The notes under the pieces were generated by a model. That model ran no database searches and was not told the DNA's origin. It was given only the letters and a program-made list of their open reading frames with translations. The translations under genes and the position numbers were made by a program. A DNA stretch of 64,000 bases, from positions 2,170,001-2,234,000 of the forward strand of contig NZ_CP109104.1 of assembly GCF_035917675.1 (NCBI RefSeq), read 5' to 3'. This document shows positions 1 through 8,349 of this stretch, one piece after another. Every line of letters starts with the position of its first letter. The first letter of the stretch is position 1. This stretch comes from Streptomyces sp. NBC_01775. Lineage in GTDB: Bacteria > Actinomycetota > Actinomycetes > Streptomycetales > Streptomycetaceae.

Positions 1-447
1 GAACCTGCCGCGCGAAATCCCGGACAGGATATCCCATCGACGCCACCGCGCGACCGGAATTGCCGACCGCCCGCGCACACGGAAGGGGTTTGCTTGGGGG
101 TGGAAGTCCCTGGGGGAGGAGGTGGTGCCAACCCCGAGCCGGGAGTACGCGCGGGAAGCCGTTGACGATGTCTGACAGCTGTTGGTGCAGCCCCGACACG
201 TATGCGGCCTGACAGCCGCGGGGCTTGATGTCCAGCACGACCCAGGTGCCGAGTAGTCCTGCTGCTCTCGCTCGACCAGAGCGCGGCGTTTCCTCTGGGT
301 CGACGTCGTCAGACAGGACGTCGACGACCTCGACGTCAGCTTCCGTGGGCTCGGGAGCGATCCTGTGGGCGCTGGCGAACCGAAACTCGACGAACGCGAA
401 GTGCTCCAGGCCATGCTCGACGTCGATGAAGGCCTGGTCGCCGACCG
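1..447. other. No supportable gene
   Basis: I see no continuous coding frame with recognisable protein sequence here. The reading frames that are open are low-complexity and lack ribosome binding sites. The stretch leads directly into an IS982-type transposase tail and is probably decayed IS or flanking DNA; that is inference. Confidence 0.5.
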
Positions 448-675
448 GAGAAGAAGCGCAAGGGCGAGGGCCTGCTCAAGTCGGTGCGGCAGCTGATCGA
501 GTCCATGAACGACACCCTCAAGGGGCAATTGGACCTGGAGCAGCACGGCGGACGGACCTTCGAGGGTGTCGCCGTCCGTGTCGCCCGGCGCATCCTCGCC
601 ATGGCCGCCGCTATCTGGCGCAACCACAAGACCGGCGCCCCGAGCACGCGGTCGCTCGTCGCATTCGGCCACTGA
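448..675 (+). pseudogene. IS982-type transposase, C-terminal remnant
   Basis: The frame reads the last ~75 residues of a DDE transposase: a Lys/Arg-rich turn, then RQLIESMNDTLKGQLDLEQ, HGGRT, and a helix ending AAIWRNHKTGAPSTRSLVAF. This matches the C-terminal end of IS982-like transposases common in Streptomyces, where the IES motif carries the last catalytic Glu. No upstream two thirds of the enzyme can be read in any frame, so it cannot be active. It is one of four transposase remnants in the first 8 kb. Confidence 0.7.
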
Positions 676-794
676 ATACATCGGACTTGTCCGTCTAGGC
701 CCACGAGTTGAGCGCCGGGCACTCCGTGTGCCGCTTCTCCTGGTCGGCCTGGCCCGGCAGCGCTTGTCGCCATCCGGCGACTGCCGGAGGTACG

Positions 795-1190
795 AAGATG
801 TTTGTACGCGTCGAACGACTTGCCGTTCATGTCCACTGCTCCTGTGGGACCACGACTGCTTCGCGCTCCAGTTGATCGCGCCCTTCGCATCGGTCTGCTC
901 GCCGGGTTCGCCGAAGTCGGGACAGCCGGTGGAACGGCCGAACCCGTGCGTATAAACCATCACGAAGGCGTAGCCCTGCCCTTGTCGAACAGGTCGGTGC
1001 CCCTCATGAAGTTCTGGAAGCGCTTGGACGGACCGGTGCGCTCCCAGCCTTCGGGCCCGAGCTCCCCGGAGTACCCCAGTACGAGAGTGCGAGCTCGTCG
1101 ACAGGCTGACCGACGCTTTCTTGCCGTTGGGCAGCTCTACCGGAAGCAGGGTGTCGGGGACTCCGCGCCCGACGCGGTTGCGACCGTGCT
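795..1190 (-). pseudogene. CocE/NonD (X-Pro dipeptidyl-peptidase, S15-like) hydrolase remnant
   Basis: On the minus strand the sequence passes through frames reading TLLPVELPNGKKASVSLST, then a GELGPEGWERTGPSKRFQ block, then VMVYTHGFGRSTGCPDFGE followed by PGEQTDAK and NWSAKQSWS, and finally, in a shifted frame, GAVDMNGKSFDAY. In intact S15/CocE hydrolases these are the region before the nucleophile elbow (RGTG/RGFGRS, then GKSYDG with the catalytic Ser). The frameshifts, the missing N-terminal signal region and the missing C-terminal half show a decayed gene. The normal product would be a secreted alpha/beta hydrolase. Confidence 0.65.
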
Positions 1191-1273
1191 GGCCAGCGGG
1201 CGAACGGGCCCCACCCAGAGCCTGCGGCCCGAACGGCAGGAGACGGACCGGGCTGTTGGTGAGACAACGGGGA

Positions 1274-1307
1274 GCGGCCACCCTGCGCAGCGCGCCAGGG
1301 TGGCCGC
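1274..1307 (-). terminator. Hairpin terminator downstream of the small secreted protein
   Basis: Perfect 11-bp arms (GCGGCCACCCT / AGGGTGGCCGC) at 1274-1284 and 1297-1307 enclose a 12-nt loop, 24 nt past the stop of the minus-strand gene at 1331. There is no T-run, as is usual in Streptomyces. Confidence 0.7.
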
Positions 1308-1330
1308 CTCTTCTGCGCCTTGCGAAGCGG

Positions 1331-1585
1331 TCAGCGCACCCAGACGGTGTACTCGGCGCGACCACCCGGACCGTCGCACCACACCTCGTCATACCCGTTG
1401 TGCTGGGCGTTCGGCAGCTCCTCAGCCTCGCACTGCCTCTTCGAGTCATACGTCATACCGCCAGCCACGTGCCAGCCGCTGCCGGGTGGGGGGACGGCGA
1501 CTGCGCTGGTGGCGGTCAGCGGGACTGCTATCGCTGCGGCGCCGACGGCGAGGCCGACGGTGATGCGGGAACGCCACGACTTCAT
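1331..1585 (-). CDS. Small secreted protein, 84 aa
   Basis: The start is the ATG at 1585 because AAGGAG lies 6-7 nt upstream; an upstream in-frame ATG has no such site. Residues 1-29 are a classical Sec signal peptide (MKSWRSR, hydrophobic stretch, SAVA). The mature part is about 55 residues with two Cys (KRQCEAEE, VWCDGPGG) that could form one disulfide, ending AEYTVWVR. No family is assigned. A frameshifted copy of its 3' end survives at 21637-21690, beside the second S9/GPP34 module. A degenerate copy of the module's operator lies about 110 bp upstream, so it may belong to the same regulon; that is inference. Confidence 0.75.
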   Translation of the reverse strand: MKSWRSRITVGLAVGAAAIAVPLTATSAVAVPPPGSGWHVAGGMTYDSKRQCEAEELPNAQHNGYDEVWCDGPGGRAEYTVWVR

Positions 1586-1690
1586 GAGCTCTCCTTCTGT
1601 TGGCTGCACTGTCCCTAGGTAAAGCACCCGGGATCCGTGCGTGGTGCCTCTGCGGCTTGCGGCGTGTCTTGATCGACACGCCGCTCACGG

Positions 1691-1724
1691 AATGACACTG
1701 AGCGCCAGTTTGGCATTTAGTGAC
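1691..1724. promoter_or_regulatory. Degenerate copy of the TGTCACTTA operator region
   Basis: TGACACTGAGCGCCA and GGCATTTAGTGAC form a diverged version of the paired half-sites seen intact at 3716-3748 and 18463-18495. Similarity continues downstream to about 1755 (GGTGGAGTGGCCTGAGTCAC versus TCGTGTGGCGTGAGCCAC near 18510). It is therefore a third, decayed copy of the same promoter region, upstream of the minus-strand secreted protein gene. Confidence 0.55.
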
Positions 1725-2805
1725 TTCAATGGCCATCCTCGGTGGAGTGGCCTGAGTCACAGCAGAGTGTCTGCGCTGACGCCGTGGCAGCAGACCTTGA
1801 CCGCACTCGAGAGAGTCCACGGGCCACAAGAAGGCGGTAAGGGTTGGTAGGTGATCTGCCGTCACCTGAACGGATGGGGCTGGGGCACCCCAGCCGGTCG
1901 CTCGCTCGACTGAACACCGTGAGCAAGGACTGCTCGATGTGCGGGTCTGTCCAACGTGAAGTCCATGGTGCAGGGCCTCGCCGCCGCCTGCGAACTGCAG
2001 GCCGGTCTCCAGTGGGAAGCGACCTACGACGGGCTGCGGGTCGCCGAGGTCAAGGGCAACGGCGGTGGTCACGATCGGCTATCCGGGCAGGACCATCGCC
2101 GACGTGCGCCGCGTACCTCGAAGGCCGGGCACGGCTACCCAGGCCCGCGAGCACGGCATCAGCCGTGGCGCCGTGCGCACCGCTGTGGTCGACCTCATGC
2201 CCGACCACAGCGCGGCCGACCACCAGGCCACATCTGCCACGGGCAGTCGTCACCCTCGATACGCCGGGCAAGTTCACCGAATTCCTCCGCGTGACCGAAC
2301 TGGACGACGCCGAGTGGACCACTCCACCGCCGCTCCCGCCGTGCACTGCCAAGCCGTTTGACGGCCCCCAGGGCGCCCCGACCGTCCCGGGTGCAGCCAA
2401 GGCCCGCCGGGAGTACGAGATGGACGGTTGCGGTTCCGGTGACGTCGGCCAGACGGCCAGGAAAGCTCGCTGCGGCGTGATGGGTTCCCGCTCACCGGTG
2501 GCGAATTCACCGGTCGCGGACGGTATTTGTGGGGTGTACGGGACGCGGTCCGGGTACGGCGGTGTTCCCTTGCGGTGTTTGTCTTGCCGTGGCGCGATTT
2601 TTTCTCCGTCGCCACTCTTCAGGACGACTGTGGCGCCGACGATGATCAACCGGAGCCCAAGGGATGGACGTGAGCTCGACACTTGGCTCCATCAGCCACC
2701 ATGCGGCGAACGCGGCAACCAAAGTCTCCAGCACCGGCCTTGATGTCACTAGATTTTACTTCGGCTCGCATTCTGCGGACGTGCGCATTTTTAGGTTTGT
2801 CCTGC
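1725..2805. other. About 1.1 kb without an intact gene; decayed coding DNA
   Basis: Short stretches look protein-like on the plus strand (AREHGISRGAVRTAVVDLM near 2147; VTLDTPGKFTEFLRVTELDD near 2250) but lie in different frames with no complete ORF. They look like pieces of one Streptomyces protein of unknown function, probably with a helix-turn-helix segment. G+C falls after about 2500, with AT-rich runs around 2590 and 2750, unlike the flanks. Confidence 0.4.
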
Positions 2806-3459
2806 TCAGCTCCATCCGCCGCCGACAGCCCGACTGGAAAGCACCGAGTTTGACAGGGCTTTGCGCAGGCCCGGTATTTCTCGATCGAATTTCTTGGCGA
2901 GTTCCTCAAGCGTATCCTTGTGTTTGCGGCGCTCGGAACGATTCAGTACGACCCCCATGGTCGCGTCGCTCTCCAGGGCGATCACCGGCAGTGCCACTTG
3001 CGCCAGGGGCAGAGTGGACGGGTCGGGAGTGGTGGTGACCCGCGTGCGCAATGCTTGCTGCACAGCTCGGGCCTCCTCTTCCCGCCGCAAGACAACTTTG
3101 CTCCCTCCGAGCAGACTCAAGGTGAGGCCGGTCTTCTTTTCGATAATCCCAGCAGCCGTCAGCTGGTTTTCGACGGGTTTCTCCGCCTTGTGCGCGGTGT
3201 TGTGCACCAGTGCCATCCACTTTTTCGGCCTCGCGTGCAGCTCTTCCCACACAGAGGCAAGAAACGGATCCGTCGGTGATTGGTCTCCAAGTGCGCGAAC
3301 CCGGCGCCCGTCGGTCTCAGCCTGTCCCGCAAGGACTAGCTCGGTCAGGGCAGCAGCGCGCAGCCGCTGCCCGCGGAACTGCAGAAGAGTAGCCGGAAAC
3401 TTGTTCTTCTTGAAGGCGTAGGCACACAGGTAGATCTGCTGCGGAAGCGTGAGATGCAT
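2806..3459 (-). CDS. GPP34 (Golgi phosphoprotein 3-like) family protein, copy 1
   Basis: 217 aa from the ATG at 3459, which has AAGGAG 8 nt upstream; an earlier in-frame ATG at 3483 does not. The N-terminus LTLPQQIYLCAYAFKKNKF, the RGQRLRAAALTELVLAG helix and the C-terminus GLRKALSNSVLSSRAVGGG are the signatures of the GPP34 family, whose eukaryotic founders bind phosphatidylinositol 4-phosphate. In actinobacteria these are soluble or membrane-peripheral proteins of unknown function. It has exactly the same length as the paralogue at 20761-21414. Gene order differs: here it runs divergently from the S9 hydrolase, there it follows it in the same direction. Confidence 0.85.
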   Translation of the reverse strand: MHLTLPQQIYLCAYAFKKNKFPATLLQFRGQRLRAAALTELVLAGQAETDGRRVRALGDQSPTDPFLASVWEELHARPKKWMALVHNTAHKAEKPVENQLTAAGIIEKKTGLTLSLLGGSKVVLRREEEARAVQQALRTRVTTTPDPSTLPLAQVALPVIALESDATMGVVLNRSERRKHKDTLEELAKKFDREIPGLRKALSNSVLSSRAVGGGWS

Positions 3460-3639
3460 GTGAACTCCTTGAATACGTGGCAACAGGACCAGTTCCTACT
3501 ACATGGCGCGATCTACAAGGGCCGTTGACGGCATATTGGGTTCGCCGACCTCGGCCGTCGACCTGTCGGCGTAGCGCTTTCCCTGACTCGACGGGACTGC
3601 AGCCGCTCGAAGGCGCCATGAATCCGCACCACGGTCACC

Positions 3640-3669
3640 CGACTCACAGCAGGAAGCTCGTGATCTTCA
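3640..3669 (-). pseudogene. 5' stub of a DUF3159 gene
   Basis: Reading left from the ATG at 3669 gives MKITSFLL and a stop, and the flanking ~80 bp align with the start of the intact DUF3159 gene at 18416 (MKTKSFLETES), including its leader and operator. The rest of the gene is gone. The stub marks the place where the copy-1 module lost its membrane-protein gene. Confidence 0.65.
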
Positions 3670-3715
3670 TGGCCGTCAACTCTCCCGAAGTTCATCCTGT
3701 GCGACCTCACCGTCG

Positions 3716-3748
3716 TGTCACTAACTGCAATATTGACACTTAGTGACA
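3716..3748. promoter_or_regulatory. Operator-like inverted repeat, module copy 1
   Basis: TGTCACTAACTG at the left and GACACTTAGTGACA at the right form opposing half-sites about 33 bp end to end, upstream of the DUF3159 stub on the minus strand. The equivalent site in copy 2 is 18463-18495. Confidence 0.6.
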
Positions 3749-3875
3749 GTATTGCCCACCCCTTGCGCATGTGACCTGCGCCACGAGTTCACTGCCAGTC
3801 GAGCGGTCGCCCAGGGGAGGTGGGGCTGCAATCGACGGCCCACGGCGGCTGGACATGCGGCGCACTTGCCATTGC

Positions 3876-3906
3876 TGTCACTTAGTGACACAGTCATTAA
3901 GTGACA
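3876..3906. promoter_or_regulatory. Tandem 15-bp operator pair upstream of S9 hydrolase copy 1
   Basis: TGTCACTTAGTGACA (3876-3890) and AGTCATTAAGTGACA (3892-3906) repeat with 16-bp spacing. The first is a near-perfect palindrome (TGTCACT-A-GTGACA). An identical arrangement precedes the second S9 gene at 18657-18687, 117 bp versus 59 bp from the respective start codons. Two adjacent 15-bp sites fit cooperative binding by a dimeric repressor. The regulator is not obvious in the window. Confidence 0.7.
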
Positions 3907-4022
3907 GCCTTCGATCGCTGAACGGTGACCGGCTCCAGGCTGCGGACCCACTCAGAGCCCTTGCCGACCATCACCAGGGCCTCATCACTCGCTGTCCGGG
4001 GACAGTCGCAGGAAGGACCCAC

Positions 4023-5915
4023 ATGGCACTGCCGAAGCCGATCAGCGTCGAGGAGTTCTTTACCCCTCCCGTCCGTTCGAGGGCCTCCCTCTCGCCGGAC
4101 GGCACCAAGATCGCGTACCTGGCTCCTTGGGGGAACCACCTGAACCTGTGGATCGAGAGTGTCGACGCGCCCGGGGACGCGCGGCGGGTCACCTCCGAGG
4201 ACCGCAACCTGCTGAGCTATCACTGGACCGACGATCCGAGGTGGCTGCTCTATACCCGGGACCAGGGGGGCGACGAGAACCGGCACCTGTACCGCGTCGA
4301 TCTCGAAGACCTGTACGCAGCGGCTACTGACCTGACCCCTTTCCCCAGCGCACGCATCATGGATCTGAAGCTGCCCGCCGGGCGGCCGGGGAAGGCGGTG
4401 TTCTCCTCGAACAGCCGGAATCCCGCCGCGTTCGACCTCTTCGAGCTGGACATCGCCACCGGTGACCTGCGGACCCTCGCGGAGAACACCGGAGGCGCTG
4501 CCACCACCCTTTTCTATGGCGGCAGCAAAGGCCCGTTCACCAGTGAAGTAACCGAACAGGGCGAGCTACGGCTCTCGCGCTGGAACGAGGCCACGCAGAC
4601 GTTGTGCCACATCGCGCAGTTCGAGGGTGAGGACTATCCGCTGGGCGTCTATCCACTGGAGGTCACCGCCGACGCCGGCGACGTTCTCTTCGGTTCGAAC
4701 CGGGGCTCGGACAGACTCCGCCTGGCCCGGTTGGATGCAGAAACCGGCGAGGAGACGGAGGTCGACTCCCACCCGCAGTACGACCTGGACACACGCGCCC
4801 GCGTCTTTCCCGCACTGCCCTCGCCGCTCATCTTCAGCCGACGTACCGGCGAGCTCATCGGAGTTCGCTACCTCGGGGAACGACTGGTGATCAACGCACT
4901 GGACCCGCACTTCGCCGAGGTCTTGGAGAACCTGAGGAATCTGTCCGATGGCGACTTGGCCCACATCTCGTCCGACGAGAGCGAGCAGCGGTGGGTCGTC
5001 AGCTTCACCCACGACCGCGATCCCGGGGCCACATACTTCTACGACCACTCCTCGGGCGAGAGTCGCCTACTGTTCCGGCCCCTTGGCCACCTGGCCCCCG
5101 AGCAGCTGGCACCGATGACACCGGTGACGATCACCGCTCGGGACGGTCTCGCGCTCCCCTCCCACCTGACACTGCCAATCGGGACAGAGCCGCACCGGCT
5201 GCCGCTGGTCCTGCTTGTGCACGGCGGTCCCTGGGACCGAGACAGCTGGGGGTTCAACCCTCTCGTCCAACTGCTGGCCAACCGGGGCTACGCGGTGCTT
5301 CAGGTGAACTTCCGCAGCTCCACGGGGTACGGCAAGTCGTTCATGAAGGCCGGCATCGGGGAGTTGGCCGGCAAAATGCACGACGACCTGATCGACGGTG
5401 TGAACTGGGCCATCCAGCAGGGATACGCGGACCCGGACCGGGTGGCGATCTTGGGCGGCTCCTACGGTGGCTATGCGGCACTGGTCGGAGTCACCTTCAC
5501 GCCCGATGTCTTCGCCGCTGCGGTGGACATCTTCGGGGTCTCTGACCTCGCCAACTTCCTGCGCAACCAGCCGGAATTCGTCCGGCCGGCCCTTGCCGCC
5601 AACTGGTTCCGCTGGGTCGGCGACCCCGCGGATCCGCAGCAGGAGGCCGACATGCTGGCCCGCTCCCCGATCAGCCGGGTGGACCAGGTCCGTACACCAC
5701 TGCTCGTCGCCCAGGGCGCCAACGACGCCCGGGTAGCGCAGGCAGAATCCGACAACATGGTCCAGGCTCTCCGGGCACGTGGGGTCCCCGTCGAGTACAT
5801 ACTCATGGCGAACGAAGGGCACTCCATCGAGACCCCGGAGAACTTGATCGCCGTGTACCACGCAGTGGAGCACTTCTTGGACGAGCATCTCGGACATGGC
5901 CGGGACGCTACGTAG
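4023..5915 (+). CDS. S9 family (prolyl oligopeptidase/acylaminoacyl-peptidase type) serine hydrolase, copy 1
   Basis: 630 aa from the ATG at 4023, with AGGAAGGA 6 nt upstream. The first ~370 residues form the beta-propeller (repeated WxxDPRWLLYTRDQGGDEN, SPDGTKIAY-type blades). The alpha/beta hydrolase domain follows, with VHGGPWDRDSWGFNP, NFRSSTGYGKSF, the nucleophile elbow GGSYGGYA and the terminal acidic/His part (NDARV, NEGHSIETPEN). There is no signal peptide, so it is probably cytoplasmic, cleaving short or acylated peptides. It is closely similar end to end to the gene at 18746 and shares its operator, so both are probably expressed under the same control. Confidence 0.9.
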   Translation: MALPKPISVEEFFTPPVRSRASLSPDGTKIAYLAPWGNHLNLWIESVDAPGDARRVTSEDRNLLSYHWTDDPRWLLYTRDQGGDENRHLYRVDLEDLYAAATDLTPFPSARIMDLKLPAGRPGKAVFSSNSRNPAAFDLFELDIATGDLRTLAENTGGAATTLFYGGSKGPFTSEVTEQGELRLSRWNEATQTLCHIAQFEGEDYPLGVYPLEVTADAGDVLFGSNRGSDRLRLARLDAETGEETEVDSHPQYDLDTRARVFPALPSPLIFSRRTGELIGVRYLGERLVINALDPHFAEVLENLRNLSDGDLAHISSDESEQRWVVSFTHDRDPGATYFYDHSSGESRLLFRPLGHLAPEQLAPMTPVTITARDGLALPSHLTLPIGTEPHRLPLVLLVHGGPWDRDSWGFNPLVQLLANRGYAVLQVNFRSSTGYGKSFMKAGIGELAGKMHDDLIDGVNWAIQQGYADPDRVAILGGSYGGYAALVGVTFTPDVFAAAVDIFGVSDLANFLRNQPEFVRPALAANWFRWVGDPADPQQEADMLARSPISRVDQVRTPLLVAQGANDARVAQAESDNMVQALRARGVPVEYILMANEGHSIETPENLIAVYHAVEHFLDEHLGHGRDAT

Positions 5916-5932
5916 CCGTCGTCCGGGCCGTG

Positions 5933-6004
5933 GCGGTCGGCGGTCGGCGGTCGGCGGTCGGCGGTCGGCGGTCGGCGGTCGGCGGTCGGCGGTCGGCGGT
6001 CGGC
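5933..6004. repeat. Heptamer tandem repeat (GCGGTCG)
   Basis: About ten perfect copies of the 7-bp unit run without interruption just past the S9 stop codon at 5915. Because the unit is not a multiple of three, all three forward frames stay open through it, which creates spurious ORFs. It is likely to vary in length by slippage. Confidence 0.9.
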
Positions 6005-6114
6005 GAAGGAAATCCGTGAGGACCCGCAGCGCGGAGGCCGCGGTCTCCGCGGCCGCCATCAGCGGATGCTCTGGCCGGCGGATGCGGAGATGCTGCGGGA
6101 ATCGGCGCCGGGGG

Positions 6115-6270
6115 CGCCAGGCGGAGCTGGCGTTGGCATGTGTGCCCCAGACCATGCGGCGGATGCTGGAGATCACCAGAGCTGATCAAGTCTTCCAGAT
6201 CTACGACACCGTCGCCGAGGCCGAAGCGGATCTCAGCGAACCGGGAGATGTGGCCGGAAGCCCGGCTTGA
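6115..6270 (+). pseudogene. STAS-domain (anti-anti-sigma factor-like) C-terminal remnant
   Basis: The last ~50 codons read RRMLEITRADQVFQIYDTVA followed by EAEADL, which matches the final strand and helix of SpoIIAA-like STAS domains (xRRVLEITGxDxVFxxYxTVxEA). The N-terminal half with the phosphorylatable Ser is absent and upstream sequence is low-complexity. It is a fragment with no start. Confidence 0.5.
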
Positions 6271-6424
6271 GCGTTTGCGAAGCACCATGCGCGGTACTCA
6301 GAATCCGGGCTCGCGGTTGGAAGCTGCCGCTGCGGGTTCACTTCCTTCAGGACTGATGCGGTCGCGCCGAAGAGGCCCGGCCGCATCGGTCTGGTCGTGG
6401 GCAGTCTGGGGCCTTGATCGTCAG

Positions 6425-6949
6425 GTGGCGGTCAAGGCTGGTCTGTCCGTTTCCAGGTCGCGGAGGCGTACGGGTTCGTTGGCTCGCGGGAGGACGGAGA
6501 TCAACGAGATCGCCGAACGCGTCGCGGCTCGTCGGGCTGAACTCGACGAGGAGGAGAAGCTCCTGGCCGAGCGACACGATGCGGTCCGTGCCGAACGCGA
6601 GGAACTCACGGTGGCCATGCGCGTGTGGGAGCGGATCCACGCCCAACTGGGCGTGGAGAAGCCCTCGGCGCAGGCGAAGACGGCACAGGTGGGCGGGCAC
6701 GGAGTGCTGCTGGTGCCGTACCGGGCGACGAGCGCCGGCGAGGACGTCCTGCCGCCGGATTATCAGCGGCTGATGAAGATCGCGCGGAGTGCCGGTGGTC
6801 CGGTCCGGGTCAAGGACGCCGGTGTCGAGCCGGGCCTTGAGGTCGAGGTGAAGGGCCGGCTGGAGCCCCTGCGCGGCAAGTTGAGCAAGCTCGCCGGGCG
6901 GGGCGGGCTGCGCACACTGCCCGACGGACGCTCCCGGATCACACCGTAA
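6425..6949 (+). CDS. Conserved coiled-coil protein of Streptomyces mobile regions
   Basis: The conserved part begins TEINEIAERVAARRAELDE, continues as a Glu/Arg-rich coiled coil to about residue 75, then AQVGGHGVLLVPYR, LPPDYQRLMKIARSAGG and a C-terminal KLEPLR-like block (GRLEPLRGKLSKLAGRGGL). Similar proteins are common beside transposase genes in Streptomyces; a winged-helix C-terminus is plausible but unproven. Homologues usually start immediately before TEI. Here that codon is AGG rather than ATG, so either translation starts at the in-frame GTG at 6425 or the gene has lost its start. Confidence 0.5.
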   Translation: MAVKAGLSVSRSRRRTGSLARGRTEINEIAERVAARRAELDEEEKLLAERHDAVRAEREELTVAMRVWERIHAQLGVEKPSAQAKTAQVGGHGVLLVPYRATSAGEDVLPPDYQRLMKIARSAGGPVRVKDAGVEPGLEVEVKGRLEPLRGKLSKLAGRGGLRTLPDGRSRITP

Positions 6950-7087
6950 GCACGGAAGCGCACCCGTAACTGACGTGGCCCCGGAGGCCGTTGGCTCGAC
7001 GTGTGCATGAAGAGGATCAACGGACCCGCCGGGGACACCGGCTTCCCTGTCCACCAGTACCGCCTGCCGGTGCCCCGAAGAACCAAC

Positions 7088-7441
7088 ATGGCCGGCGGCA
7101 ACGCCGTCGGCGACACCACCGTGCGCCGACGGCGGGATGAGCTGATATCCCTGCTCGCCGCCCAAGCGCCCCACCTGGACCGCGCATGCAAGAAGATCGC
7201 CAGACGGGGTGGTGAGGTCGTCCTGCTCGACGGCACCCTCATCCCCACCGTCCGCCGCACCGGGAGAGCCAACCGGCCCAACTACTCCGGCAAGCAACGA
7301 CGTCACAGCCTGCACTTCCTCGCCCTCACCGACGAAAACGGCCGCCTGATCTGGACCTCCGCCGCCAGTCCCGGCCCCACCCACGACATCGCCGCCGCCC
7401 GCCGCGACCACATCCTCACTCACTTACTGATTTTTTCGTAA
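7088..7441 (+). pseudogene. IS5-family DDE transposase fragment
   Basis: The frame contains the core VVLLDGTLIPTVRRTG, YSGKQRRHSLHF and a PGPTHDIAAAR segment, the DDE region (first catalytic Asp in LDGTLIP, second in HDIAAAR) of IS5-type (ISL2-like) transposases. The N-terminal HTH is incomplete, and the protein stops soon after the second Asp where the IS630-type sequence begins. The last catalytic residue is lost, so it is inactive. The break suggests that the IS630 element inserted into it. Confidence 0.7.
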
Positions 7442-7446
7442 GTTCG

Positions 7447-7485
7447 GTGGGTGTGTGGGTGTGTGGGTGTGTGGGTGGGAGGCTG
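7447..7485. repeat. GTGTGGGT octamer repeat at the IS630 5' end
   Basis: Roughly four copies of GTGTGGGT lie between the broken IS5 gene and the start of the IS630-type ORF, next to a short palindrome (ACTTAC...GTAAGT near 7424-7443). This may be the left terminal region of the IS630 element. Confidence 0.6.
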
Positions 7486-7490
7486 TCGGG

Positions 7491-8006
7491 GTGGCTCATC
7501 AACCTTCCCCTTCGGTTGCCGGCTCCTCCCTTCCTCCTTTGTCGCGGCCTCAGTTGGCGGCGGCGCGTCGTGTTCGGGCAGTCGAGTTGTTCGAGGGCGG
7601 CGTCTCGAGTGCGGAGATCGCGAGGGCGGTGGGGGTGTGTGCCGAGAGTGTGCGGCGTTGGCGGCGGGTGTGGGAGCAAGGCGGCGCTTCGGCCCTGCGG
7701 AGACGGGCAGCCACCGGACGCCCGCCCAAGCTGGACGACGCCCAGGTCGAGATGGTCCGGGCCGCGTTGGAGCAAGGTGCCCAGGCTCATGGTTTCGAGG
7801 CCGACCTGTGGACCCTGGAACGAGTCGGCGCGGTCGTCACCCGGGCAACGGGGGTGGTGTTGTCGAGGGCGTCGGTGTGGCGGCTGCTGACCGGCCGGCT
7901 CGGATGGAGCCTGCAACGGCCCGAGCGGCGGGCGGTCGAGCGGGACGAGTCAAAGATCGCCCGCTGGATCGCGCACGAGTGGCTGCGCATCAAAAAGGGG
8001 CCGTGA
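7491..8006 (+). pseudogene. IS630-family transposase N-terminal part
   Basis: 171 aa from the GTG at 7491 (GGGAGG 8 nt upstream). It holds the paired helix-turn-helix region: ARRVRAVELFEGGVSSAEIA, WRRVWEQGGASALRRR, GRPPKLDDAQVE, then a winged-helix part (VVLSRASVWRLLTGRLGWS) ending RIKKGP. This is the first ORF of IS630 elements that need programmed frameshifting to fuse to a second ORF carrying the DDE catalytic core. That second ORF is absent; an ABC-transporter fragment follows directly. The element is therefore truncated and cannot encode a complete transposase. Confidence 0.7.
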
Positions 8007-8012
8007 ACACAC

Positions 8013-8240
8013 GTGGAGGAGGCCCGGAGGGCGCTCGCCGACATCGGGCTCAGCGCGGGGACGGTGTCACGCAGCCCTGACCGGCTCTCCGGCGGCGAAC
8101 CACAGCGTGCCGCTCTCGCCCGGGCGCTGCTGCGCGCCCCCGGGTGCTGGTGTGCGACGAGATCACCTCGGGGCTGGACATGGTCACCCGGCGGTCCGTG
8201 ATGGAGGTGCTCACGGGGCTGTTGGCGGAACCGGAGCACC
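8013..8240 (+). pseudogene. ABC transporter ATPase, C-terminal remnant
   Basis: One frame reads LSGGEPQRAALARALLRAP, the ABC signature motif and following helix. The Walker B and D-loop continue only after a frameshift near 8145 (VCDEITSGLDMVTRRSV and a short LTGLL stretch). The Walker A half is missing, replaced by the IS630 fragment. The type resembles peptide/nickel importer ATPases (DppF/NikE-like), but too little remains to be sure. Confidence 0.65.
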
Positions 8241-8314
8241 TCTTCACCGCCTCTCTCGTGGCCGCCTCGAGCGGTGAACCGGATCGCGCAGGACTTCCGC
8301 GCGCGCTGAAAGCC

Positions 8315-8349
8315 GGCCCCGTACCTTGCCCGTGGGCGGGTACGGGGCC
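8315..8349. terminator. Hairpin terminator
   Basis: Perfect 11-bp arms GGCCCCGTACC / GGTACGGGGCC at 8315-8325 and 8339-8349. It probably ended the transcript of the decayed ABC gene. Confidence 0.6.

Noticed and set aside
2050..2682. A 210-aa minus-strand frame in the 1.7-2.8 kb gap
   Set aside because: Composition is that of a shadow frame; protein-like fragments in this region are on the plus strand and in several frames.
5933..6004. Short regular repeat as a possible CRISPR array
   Set aside because: Units are 7 bp and contiguous with no spacers, and no cas genes are present.
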